A stretch of 64,000 nt of DNA, from NCBI GenBank assembly GCA_037349105.1, contig JAYJMM010000120.1, positions 558,001 through 622,000 on the forward strand. The letters run 5' to 3'. The position numbers were made by a program, and so were the translations under genes. Below, in pieces: positions 24,801 through 35,000 of the stretch; within the stretch, counting starts at the first letter, position 1; the number at the start of each line of letters is the position of its first letter. The DNA comes from Limnomonas spitsbergensis. Lineage: Eukaryota; Chlorophyta; Chlorophyceae; Chlamydomonadales. The notes under the pieces are model-generated. The model made no database searches, was not told the origin of the DNA, and worked only from the letters and a program-made list of their open reading frames with translations.

Positions 24801-25008
24801 AGTAGCGTGCCCCATGGGGGCTGGGAGGGACGACGGCCCCACCATGCCCGGGACAATAGGCGTGCCAGCGAATCACTTCAACCAACATGGTGGTGGCGCT
24901 GTCGGCGAGGGGACATCCGAGTCATGGCACACCAGGTCCGTACAGTCAAACTTTCTGCCAGGTACCGTGCGCGGACCCTCGGGCACCTATGATCGTGATG
25001 GGAAGTAG
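15816..25008 (+). CDS. ABCA-subfamily half-size ABC transporter (5' end incomplete)
   Basis: Exons with matching phases include 16203-16247, 16512-16655, 16929-17030, 17180-17209, 17252-17407, 17839-17965, 18278-~18340, 18795-18996, 19499-19709, 20273-20445, 20756-21025, 21384-21601, 22082-22208, 22605-22801, 23147-23350, 23657-23809 and 24439 onward. The first visible exon (15816-~15990) encodes the N-terminal membrane helix ([14 protein letters not shown]). Transmembrane exons follow, e.g. [14 protein letters not shown]. The single nucleotide-binding domain has Walker [10 protein letters not shown], signature SGGMKRRLS, Walker B IIYLDEPT and the TTHSMEEAD switch region. One TMD plus one NBD is the plant half-size ABCA layout; the family moves lipids or related substrates, but the substrate here is unknown. 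Oddities: the initiator exon was not found, the joint near 16.0 kb changes frame, a TM exon seems missing after 18340, there is an in-frame TAG at 20280-20282, and the 3' end changes frame. The gene may be partly damaged or contain sequence errors. Confidence 0.88.
17490..17562 (+). repeat. Decayed echo of ABCA exon 17252-17407 (3' end plus donor)
   Basis: The stretch reads like the last 65 bases of the upstream exon followed by its donor: CTGGGTCACCTGGT against CTGGGTCCCCTGGT, then CAGGTGGGCATTG in both. Translated it gives [17 protein letters not shown] against [17 protein letters not shown]. It lies in the intron 85 bases after the exon. Confidence 0.85.
18113..18255 (+). repeat. Two echoes of ABCA acceptor at 18278, flanking a poly-C tract
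   Basis: Copies at about 18113-18165 and 18202-18255 share GATCTGCTTAACCTCTGAG-like sequence, and the first includes GCAGGCCTGATC, the true acceptor plus exon start at 18275-18286. A run of about 17 C sits between the copies. Confidence 0.65.
18658..18728 (+). repeat. Decayed echo of ABCA exon 18795-18996 (5' part)
   Basis: Bases here translate to [20 protein letters not shown] against [20 protein letters not shown] in the true exon, with TGGCTGGATC shared exactly. It lies about 135 bases upstream of the matching part of the exon and looks like a degenerate duplicate rather than a working exon. Confidence 0.85.
19845..19918 (+). repeat. Decayed echo of ABCA exon 19499-19709 (3' end plus donor)
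   Basis: The end of the exon and the following intron start (CTTTGACAAC...CAGGAGGTGCGG) recur as CTTTGACAAA...GAGCAGGTGTGG about 200 bases downstream, including the donor GT. Confidence 0.75.
20280..20282 (+). other. In-frame TAG inside a conserved ABCA exon
   Basis: After the acceptor at 20272 the only frame that gives [19 protein letters not shown] begins R-P-V-TAG-Y. ABCA relatives have an aromatic residue here (KPWYF-like), so TAC to TAG is one base away. The upstream exon phase (two bases left over) forces this frame. Confidence 0.65.
22244..22385 (+). repeat. Two decayed echoes of the ABCA signature/Walker B exon
   Basis: The exon segment around GTGTGGCCATTGCGCTGCT recurs as GTGTGGCCGTCGCTCTTCT at 22257 and as GTGTGCCATCTCTCTTCT at 22339. 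The first copy also keeps a trace of the exon end and donor (CACCACAACTGTGTTTT against CACTGGTGTGTTTT). Confidence 0.8.
22513..22556 (+). repeat. Echo of ABCA acceptor and exon start at 22605
   Basis: CCTGCCAG plus ACATAAACCCCATTTC and CCGTATGGGAT matches the true acceptor CCTGCCAG plus GCATGGACCCCATCTC and CTACATGTGGGAC about 90 bases downstream. Confidence 0.75.
24603..25008 (+). other. ABCA C-terminal tail: duplicated domain split by frame changes
   Basis: The frame opened at 24439 ([19 protein letters not shown], then RWGTDESG) hits TGA at 24676-24678. Overlapping it, another frame encodes a second copy of the same unit: [20 protein letters not shown] then [14 protein letters not shown], against [11 protein letters not shown] plus the first unit. 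The change of frame falls on three direct copies of GGGGTCCA (8 bp, the last imperfect). Losing one copy would join the frames exactly. A second change near 24810 leads to a frame ending TAG at 25006-25008. Confidence 0.7.
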
Positions 25009-26017
25009 GTGCCAGCTGTAGGTATTCAAATAAGAAGAAGGGCATGACAGCGTTCATCATTCGTGATTTCTGCAATTCATCCGCCTAAAGCACTATGCCG
25101 GGCATGCATAGTGCATTTCGCTCGTTTTGATCCTGATATTCACTGTGACTCTTGAGCGCTCGCCAAGAATAATTGAGGTTAATAAAGATGGTACACTGTG
25201 ACCCATGCAGGCATGTAGCCTCTAATTCCACTTTTTGTATTGGAAATGATAGTTGCTGTTGCTGGGTATACCTGCAAGAAGGCGATTGCCATGTGACACT
25301 GTTTATCGTAGTCTGATTGCATGTCTGGGATTGTTGCAGTTTCGAAGTGAACAATTGTTTCTGTACATACAGGTTCCCTTAGAGGACATAATGTGTGGGA
25401 CATGAAGAGGGTATGATTGACCTGTTCGTATGAACATCACATGCCTCATGTAGGGCCCGGGCGGCTAGAGCTGCAGGTCTTTTTATGTCATTCTGGCTTC
25501 TTTATTCCTGAGCAGAAGTCATGGATGGAAAGGGAGAGGAACTATTTTGGTATGGAAGGTGCAAGCAGCTAAAAAGCCCCAGCATGAGGCCCATTGGCCT
25601 TTTCCCCCCCCACAGAAATCCCATAATGGTATGCTGCAAGACGGATTCGCCCTGCAAAATTCCATACCAAGCAAATTGAGCAACATTGGGTGTAATATGT
25701 GCAGCAATAGAACCCCATCATCAAGCAATGGTCTCGCTCGGAGAGATGAAGATCAGACTGGACGGAGTGTGCCTTATGCACTCAGCTCCAAATGTTCCGG
25801 ATTGATACCAAATGACAAGTATCTGACCTGTATGAAGCAATGACTAGCTGGGCTCCATGTGCTAGTCAGGGTTGAATGACATGAGCACTCAGCTGCAGGG
25901 GAGTTCCCGTTCCCCTGCTCAGCTGGCTATTTGTTCACACTAAACAGATCTATGGCCCGCAGCACCGATAGATCAGAGTGGCACGTTCACCACGCACTCC
26001 CAAGGTCGCAATAATGC
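25009..26017. other. Intergenic region between ABCA and PHD genes
   Basis: Presumed ABCA 3' UTR and promoter or 5' exons of the PHD gene. A TGTAA motif at 25690 could serve as an algal polyadenylation signal. I see no supported gene here. Confidence 0.5.
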
Positions 26018-29000
26018 ATTTTGCGTGTGCTTACGCACGCATATGCAGCTAGAAAATCAAGGAAGGGGTGGTCACATTTTTTTTCGGACGATGATTTGAA
26101 CTCATTTTGCCGAGGCCACTGCCAAATGCAATCTCCTGATTTTCAACCCCCAAGCTTGGCAGCGGCCATCACGTATGGTGAGAGGCACAAAACAGAGTTG
26201 TTGCCCGCATTTTCAGAGCTTGCATCCCCATCCCACATTACCCGACCGATGATATGCTGACCGACCTCACCACGCTTCAGGGGAAGAAGTATTCTCCTAC
26301 GTGCTTGACAAAGCGGCCCAATTTCCAAGATTGCCCGACGTCGCCAAGCCTCCAAATAGTTGGAGTGATTCACTTGCTTTGATAGTCCAACGAGATGAAG
26401 AGAAGCGGAGAAAGGATGCTAAGAAGGACAAGTCGAAAGCAAGCAGGGCCAGCATCGCATCAATCGATGGCCCAGTCAACACGGTGCCGGGGGGGTCGAT
26501 TGGCCATGTCCCAGACCAGTCAGTTTTCTGGATGTTCATGGAGGTGCGTAGTCAATCAATCCATCATCAAACTTAAGATGTTTTTTGCTGACTCGCTGAC
26601 CTGTCGTTATAGGATTACTTCCGGGACCTGACCACGGACGACTTCCACCTGCTGGTGCCGAGTGTCATGAAGGCTGCAGATGACGAATCGTTCACTGTAC
26701 CCTTCATGGGGCGTGAGCAAAGTGCAAAAGATAAGGCTGCCAGGCCTTATGACCGGGAGGTGCGTGCATGGCGAGGAAGATTTTGTTTGCTCTCCATGCA
26801 TGATGCCAAATAGCCATGCACCTGCGTTGGGCTGAATAACTGATGGGCAGGAGCATGCCCTTGCATTATTATTTAAGTTTCATCTTCTTGCCTGCACAGT
26901 GCAAGGTTGAGGAGGCCATTGGTGAGGGCGAGGGCGGAGGACCATCATCATCCATGCTGCACCCTGGCAGTCTCCATCATGCCTCTTTGGTCGGCCCACC
27001 CAAGCCGTGCATGGAAACCTGCAGCAACAGCGAGCTGCGTGCGGTTGGATCTCTCATGATGAAACTAGGTCTTCTAGGGGATCCGACCGGCTTGCAGCTA
27101 GCATCGGGCAGCTTCGCAGGAGCTGGAGCCTCCGGAGCCACTCAGGGTGGTGTGCATGCACCGCTGACGGCGCAGCAGGGTGCACTCACTGTAGAGATTT
27201 CCACAGCTGAGCGACCACAGCTGGAAAGTCTGCTGACGCGAGCTGCGGCCGAGGCCTCGGCAGCATCCTGCGGTGAACGGCCCACCTCCTCGTCTGCATG
27301 GGCAAACCTGGCTATGCATGGCCTTCACTTAGCCGGTAGTGCAGAGGATACCGAAACCATGCTACACTCAGCCTTTTCCGCAGCAGGCAGCGCCTCAGTG
27401 GCTGCGCCTACAACCAGTCCCGAGGACGCTGCCCCCAACTACTTTGACGGCAGTACCACGGGCACGGGGGACTATGTGCACCCGCTGCTCAGGCTGCTGC
27501 TTGCGCGGCCCCCGCCAGCGTACGTGCTAGACCACCGGGCCCACAAGCTATCGTCCTCGGGCGATCAGGCGGACGACGGCGGACATGATACCATAGACCT
27601 GTCTTCGACTCCGCACGCTGCCAGCATGCCAGCAGTGACGCTCCCAGCTGGTGACGTCTTAACAGCCGGTGACCTCCTCGCAACCAAACGAACTCTGCAG
27701 CCAGGGAGCACCCCCTTGCCTGGTATCCCGCCCTCGCCGGCTGCAGCCACATCTGGCGCTGCAACCCCGCCGGCTGTGCCGTCCTGCTCCGCGGGGGGCA
27801 AAGATTCTGATGCCGAGGCGTGCAAAATAAACCAGGAGGTGCTGCAGCCACAGCCTAGCTTCTCAGACTTGGATGTCAAGGCCGGTTCTGGGCTGCCTGG
27901 TGGGGATGGACAGGGCTTAGACCAGGGGGCTGGATCGGCACGAGGCCGCACGCGCTCATCCATTAACTATAGCCTGCTGTCCGGGAAGAAGGACAAGGAG
28001 AAGGCAGCTGCGGCGGCGGTTGCTGCCGCCGCAGCGTTGGCAGCAGCAGCAGCAGCAGCGGCAGCACACAATGGTGCGGCCCTGGGCACCCCGTCAGCAG
28101 GCAAGAAGAAGAATCCACGGGGCCGGCCCTCGCTGAACAAGTCAGGCAGCGGTTCAGGCCCGGGTAGCGCATCTGCTGCAACGTTCGCGGCCGCGTCCGG
28201 CCTCTTCTCCCGCTGTGCCGCGCCTGGCCTCGGCTGCTGTCCGACTGAGGAGGATCTGGCCTGCTATAACCCGGTGGTTGCCTCTGTTGCAAGGTGCATC
28301 GCGGCCGGGCCGCACGAGCAGGGGTTGGAGGCGCAGTGGCCGCTGCTGGAGAGTGCCGCGGATCTGCTGGCGGTTGCGCCAGATGACGAGATAATGGCGG
28401 AGATATTGGCGGTGCAGGCTGAGCTGGCACAGCAGGTAGGTGTGAGCAACGGGTGGGTGCATGCTGGGCTGGCGAAGCGGGTGGGTGCATGCTAGGCTGG
28501 CACAGCGGGTGGGTGCATGCTGAGCTGGCGCAGCGGGTGAGTGCATGCAGATGTGGCGCATCGGGTGAGTGCATGCTGAGCTGGCTCAGCGGGTGGGTGC
28601 ATGCTGTGCTGGCGCAGCGGGTGAGTGCATGCTGAACTGGCGCTGCGGGTGGGTGCATGCTGTTCTGGCGCAGCGGGTGAGTGCATGCTGAGCTGGCGCT
28701 GCGGGTGGGTGCATGCTGAGCTGGCGCCGCAGGTGTGTGTGCTGCTAGCGGCGAGCAAGGGGCCCTGCGGCGCGGGAACGCTCCGGCATTGGATGAAAGC
28801 ACTATGCACTGGATGCCAGGCATGCAATCCTCCTGTTCAAGTGATCCGGCACGCCATCCTCTGGCTCGGCTGCCCAGGATCACTCAGAGGCATCTTTCCT
28901 GAGGAAGTTGCACCTTCCCCGTGCCCCGTCATCTGAATGCGAGCACCCGCTCTCTGTTACCATGCATGTGGCAGGCCGGTGATGGCTTGTCTTTATCCCC

Positions 29001-32000
29001 TCAGATGGGGATCAACTGCCACCAAGGGGTTTGCCAAAGGTGGACTCATAGCCTCAGAACGAACGCTGCTTGTCCTGCTCTCAGACGGTTCGAACTGCTA
29101 CCAAGGGGTTTGCCATAGGTGGACTTTGCCCACTAAAAGGAACGCTGCTTGTCCTGCTCTCAGATGGGGATCAACCGTTACCAAGGGTCCCGCTTCCTGC
29201 TGCGGGCGCTGGAAGATGTGCCCCATCAGCGGGCCAGGGAGGAGGAGAGACTGTCGGAGGAGGCGGACATCCAGGACTATCTGATGGTCAGTAGTGGGAA
29301 GACCTGTTGGGTGCTTCATTTTGCTCATGTCACTGGATGGGAAATATGGTACTGGACTTCAGGGCCTGCTTATGAGCGTGTGTCGGTTTCTGATGACCAC
29401 AGCCTAAATGAGTCATGTCACCTTGCCGCTCAAGAAACAGACATGCAGTTTGAGGTGCGTGCCCGTCACAAACAAGATTATAGGGCGCCTAGATGCCTCA
29501 GCTAAGTCAGGGTTGCTTGCAGTTAAAGTACAATGGCTGTACCGCTAGTTCCTGTTTGCCTCAAGGCATCTCTCTCTCCCGCTCTCACAGCACAAGGCTG
29601 AGGCCAAGCGCATCCAGAAGCGGGAGATGCGTGAGCTGCAGAAGCGCCAGGCGGCAGCTGCCTTGATCGTGGGACCGGCAGCGGTTGCCGGCCAGCCGTC
29701 GCCCTTGCTCCTCCTGTCTGCGGCAGATGCGTTTGTGCTGCCTGCCGAGCTGGCCGGGGAGCTGGTGGATCCCCTCGCAGTCAGGTGAGGGCGCTGGCCC
29801 CCCATGGGGCGGGGCTGATCGATGGACAGCGTGAGTGTGTGTGGGCCGGTGTCATGTCAATCACTCGATACTCTCCCGCCAATCCTTGGGTGGTGGGTCC
29901 TGTTTCTCTCTGCGGTGTCTGGGCGACTTTGTCATGACTGCCCTGTCCAAACTATCTGTATGAGCAGTCGTACAAATGTTGAAGGGGTCAGGCTTTATGA
30001 GCTGTGAGAGGTGCTGGTCCTTGCTGGCGCCCTGCTGCATAGCAGGACCTGCAACGTGACCCGCTTTTCAGGCCCCCGCTAGCGCCCAGCAGGGGCGCAC
30101 TCGCCTCAGGGCGTCTGACAGGTGCATGCATGCGTTTGCAGGGGCGCACTTGCCTTAAGGCGTCTGACAGGTGCATGCATGCGTTTGCAGGGGCGCACTT
30201 GCCTTAAGGCGTCTGACAGGTGCATGCATGCGTTTGCAGGGGCGCACTTGCCTTAAGGCGTCTGACAGGTGCATGCATGCGTTTGCAGGGGCGCACTTGC
30301 CTTAAGGCGTCTGACAGGTGCATGCATGCGTTTGCAGGGGCGCACTTGCCTTAAGGCGTCTGACAGGTGCATGCATGCGTTTGCAGGGGCGCACTTGCCT
30401 TAAGGCGTCTGACAGGTGCATGCATGCGTTTGCAGGGGCGCACTTGCCTTAAGGCGTCTGACAGGTGCATGCGTGTGCTTGCAGGGGGGCACTTGCCTTT
30501 AGGCGTCTGACAGGTGCATGCGTGTGCTTGCAGGGGGGCCGAGGACGAGGCCCTGTGCGCAATCTGTGGTGACGGCACCTCCGAGGAGCCCAACCACATT
30601 GTATTCTGTGAGCGCTGCGACGTCGCGGTGCACCAGGGCTGCTACGGGGTCAGCGAAATACCGCAAGGTGGGTTACCCTGACCCTAAACAAGGGGTCAGC
30701 AAATCCCGCAAGGTGGGTCACTGAGGTTTGAATGTGAGGTTTTGAGGACGGCGCATGCGCAGCAGAAACCGAGATTTGACAGATTGCTGTGGGCTTGCTT
30801 GATCAGCAGGTTGAGGATCCTGTCGATGCCCCCAAGGCCATAGCCTGGGCCGTGACCTCTTGGATCTGCTGCTCCTCCTGCTTCTGATACTTGCTGCTGC
30901 TGCTGGCTGCTTATATGGGCTGCTGAATGTGAATGCAGTGATTATACTAATGATACTGATACTACCGCTGGTGCTGGTGCTGCTGTTGCTGCTCAACGAA
31001 TGTGTCACTTGTCCCTCTGGCCATGCAGGCGAGTGGCTGTGCTGGCCCTGCTTCTACTATGAGGTGGAGCAGCGTGACAAAGGCGTGCCTCAGAATGAGA
31101 TTAGGCCCCCCAGATGGGAGATGGCGGCACAGGTGGGTCCTGACAGAAGATAGGGAGATTGGCCCTTGGTCATAAAACGGGTGACATGGAGATGGTGTGG
31201 CGCCCTTGTTGCTATGAAGCATAATGAGATCACGCTTCCTAGATGGGAGATGGTGGTGCAGGTGGGTTCTGGGCTTCTGGCTGTGGACATGGAGATTGCA
31301 CGGCTCCTTCGTTTAAGAGGCAGGAAGCAGGGAACAGGGACCGTATTCCTGAAGCAGAGGAGAGGGAGAGGGAGTGGAGCCCCTGTTACATACTTCAAAT
31401 CTGTCACTCCTCCAGATGTCTTCTCCCCTCCTCCCCTGCCTCCCCTCCTGCTGTGTGTTTCCTTGGTGCACACTTTCAGCTGAAGCTGCCTTCTGCTGTT
31501 GCCTGCCAGCCTGTGCCGACCCCCTCTCCCCCGTGGCTACCCCTGCCCCCTAGGGTATGGCTTACGCGGCGCTGCCTGGGGGCTCCTCTGCCGTGACCTG
31601 CTGCCTGTGTCCTGTCAAGCTGGGTGCCTTCAAGCAGATGACAGACACGCGGGAATGGGTGCACATGGTGAGAGCGGCAGGCACGCAGGAATGCCGTGGA
31701 GCAGGTGGGGGGGGACCGGCTTGCTACTGTGCCCATCACCCCCTCCCAGCTGCAACGAGGGGGCGACTGTATTGTTGCTATGCATTTAGTCTTGTCGACC
31801 CCTTTGGCCGGAGTGGCCGCTTCCCTGGCTTGAGTGTTTTTAAGGAGGTCCTGCTGGCTAGGACGTGAATGCAATACATGATCAACGTCGTTTTTCTTTA
31901 GGCTGAGAAGCCATACCAAAAAGAGGAGGGGGGAGAGAGGGGGTCTCTTGGGGGAGGCACGCCAAAACTGAGTAAGACACCAAATTAGGTGGGAAGCTTC

Positions 32001-35000
32001 CTCACAATGCCACTAGCATGGTCTCGGGCGTTCTGGGTATCAGCCCTGATGCACCCCACGCGCACCTCCCAGATCGCTTGTACTCAAGGCCTCTGGAGTG
32101 TCCAAACTAATCGATGTGACAAGGAGAACAATAGACGGTGAGGACTGGTGGACCATGTGGACCTTGTACATCAGCCTCTCAACAGCCACACACGGTGACT
32201 TATGCTTAGTTGGGTGCGCACCAGACCATCTATGGCAGAGGCCGCCTGGTATCCATCACTGAGACGACAGGGTCCAAACCTTAACCAGCCTACAGACAAA
32301 GGCCCTAGCAGCAAAGCTCGTTTTCCCCCAGGCCCCAACAGCGGCAAGCCGTGATAAAGTATATAAGTGAATGGTAGTTGACGCCCTCGAGTTCCATACC
32401 GGTTGTGCCTGTGCCCCCTGCCCCCTTGTTCACTGTGACCCCTTCCCCCTCTTGTTTGTCAAAGGTGTGCGGGTTGTGGCATGCGGAGACGTCTGTGTTG
32501 CCGGGCAATGTGTGTGAGGCCGTGCAGAGCCGCGCAGCTGTCAAGACAGACCGATTCGGGCTGCCGTGCGCCATCTGCCAGCTGACGCACGGAGCTGTGG
32601 TGCGGTGCAGCTATGGGCACTGCCAGGTAAGCTTCCGCAGCCAATATTTATTAACATCGTGCAGCTTTTCTTTACGCGGTAGTTGTGATACTATCATAAC
32701 AATACAAGCTACATGCCGGTAGCCATCATCACGGGTGGAATGGATATGATGGCGTTCGGGGCTGACATTTGGTGCAAGTATGGGCACTGTCAGGTGAAAA
32801 TGCACTGTGGGTTGTCTGGAATGGGGTATCGGACTTTCAGAGCCATTAGGGTCCAATGGTGTGGAAGGTCGTTATCTAGGCAGGCAGGTCTTTTGGGTCC
32901 TATGCCCATGCTCATATCCATGCCTATGCTCTCCATATGCCGATGCCCCTGCCTATGCCCATGCTCTCCATATGCCCATGCCCGTGCCCATGCTCTCCCT
33001 ATGCCCATGATCATGCCCGTGCCCATGCTCTTCCTATGCCCATGTCCCTGCACATGCCCATGCTCTCCCTATGCTCATGTCCCTGCCCATGCCCATGCTC
33101 TCCCTATGCTCATGCCCGTGCCTATGCTCTCCCTATGCCCATTCCCATATCCGTTCCCATGCTCTCCCTATGCCCATGACCTTGACCCTGTCCATGCCCA
33201 TGCTCTCCCTATGCCCATGCTCATGCCCGTTCCCATGCTCTCCTATGCCCATGACCATGACCCTGTCCATGCCCATGTCTGTTGCACCCGCAATTTCTAC
33301 AGAGCACGTTCCATCCTCTTTGTGGGCGGAGAGCTGGGCAGTACATCCCGGTCAAGCTGGGCCCCAGCGGGAAGGTGGTGTACCGCTCGTACTGCCTGCA
33401 ACACAGCGACATGGTGAAAAACAAGGACGCAGAGAACAATGTTGTAAGGGTGAGCACAGTGGGACAGGGAAGTTAGAGAACAAAGTTTTAAGGGTGGGTC
33501 CATTAGGACACGGAGCTCAATGTTGGTGGGGTGAGCATTGCGATTTGTACCGTAGGGTGGGGCAGTGCAACACTGGGTCACGAGCTTGCTTCACAGCTGG
33601 AGGGGCAGAGGGGGCTATCGGGCTGGAGGGTGACGGGACGGGAGTTTGTGTAGGGACTGTAGGCTCTGTGGGTGTGCTGCCCCATGTGGAGGAAACATCA
33701 AGCTGCAGCTAAGGACCTGGTTAGGGCCAAATGCGAATGCAAAATACACATTTAAAGCCAGTGTGCGAACCTGTTCACAAGTGCCTCTTGGCCACTCCTG
33801 CCTGCTCCTCCCCGGTCTGCCGTGCTCCTGCCTCTCCTCTTTTCCTAGCCCCTCCCCCCTCCCTCCACCTCACCTTCCTTCTTCTCTCACAGGGTGCCAT
33901 CGAGCTCCTCTCCAAGCCCAAGGTGGCGGTGCCGCACCGCCCGCGCAAGGATCGCAATGCACAGCGCGATGATGACGGGGACGGAGGCGGCGGTTCCGAG
34001 GATGCCGGCGAACAAGCGGACGTGACCAGCCCTTCCTTGATGTTGGCGCTGGAGGCCCTGGCTGCCAGAGAGCTGGAGGCGGTCACGCTCCAGTCTGTAC
34101 GCTATGAGCTGGAGGGCCTGCGTCTAATCGCTGACCAGGTGCGCCGCCGCGAGAAGATCAAGCGGCAGGTGGCAAAGTCGTTTGAGGAGGAGGCGTGCAT
34201 GTTTGCAAGGAGCTTCGACACCGCAACGGCCACAGCGCCGGTGGCGGCGGCGCCCAGTGTGGTTCAGCTTTGGGGGACAGGGGGAGTGGCTGCAGGGCCT
34301 GGGGAGCCGGCAGGGCTGCTGGATCCTCCTGGAGAGGGGCACCTTCTATTTCCTGGGGAACTCAATGCATTTCCCGCTGCTGCGGCCGCATCAATAGGGA
34401 CGGTGCCAGCCAAGAGGGCCGTCCGCGCGGCGGCGCTCGCGGCGACGGCGGCTCGCGTCGCTGCCATGGACATGGATGATCTTGACGACGGCGCCTCCCC
34501 CCACCGCGCCACGCTCGGCAGCCCACGCGCAAGGGCGACGGCGGCGGCCACGGCGCTGCGGGTGGAGAAAGTGGATGCCGCTGCTGCTGCAACTGCTGCT
34601 GCTGCAGGCGCAGCCAAGCTGACGGGCTCTGGCCGCAAAATCATTCTGCGCAGACCAGCTGGCCGTCCTGAGGCCCCAGATGACGCTGCGGGGCCTTCTA
34701 CTGCAGCTGTTCACACTGGGCCGGGCATGTCAACCATGTCTATGATTTCCAGGAGCCCCACAAAGAGGCACTCCTTGGGTGCAGCCAAGACGGACGACGA
34801 GGAGGCAGCGGGACTCAGCGCGCATACGGACCTAGCTCCCGGCCCTGCCCCAAGCACAAGCGGCCGCAGCGGCCGCGGCCGTGTCCGCAAGCCCAGGGTC
34901 ATCCCTGATGCAGAGATGGGCGACCTGTCGGATCCCGAGGCAGCGTACGATCCGGGTGTGTATGCGTCTGAGGAGGAGGGGCCGGGGGCTGCTCTGGCGC

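Noticed and set aside
26843..28495. 550-codon frame read as a stand-alone gene
   Set aside because: It is the long internal exon 26900-28435 of the PHD gene extended into intron at both ends; phases link it to neighbouring exons.
30083..30533. CRISPR-like array (regular 49-bp repeats)
   Set aside because: No unique spacers; the units are contiguous identical repeats in an intron of a nuclear gene.
32790..33280. Met/Pro/Cys-rich open frames over the CCCATG repeats
   Set aside because: Open only because the repeat lacks stops; they lie in an intron between two ePHD exons.
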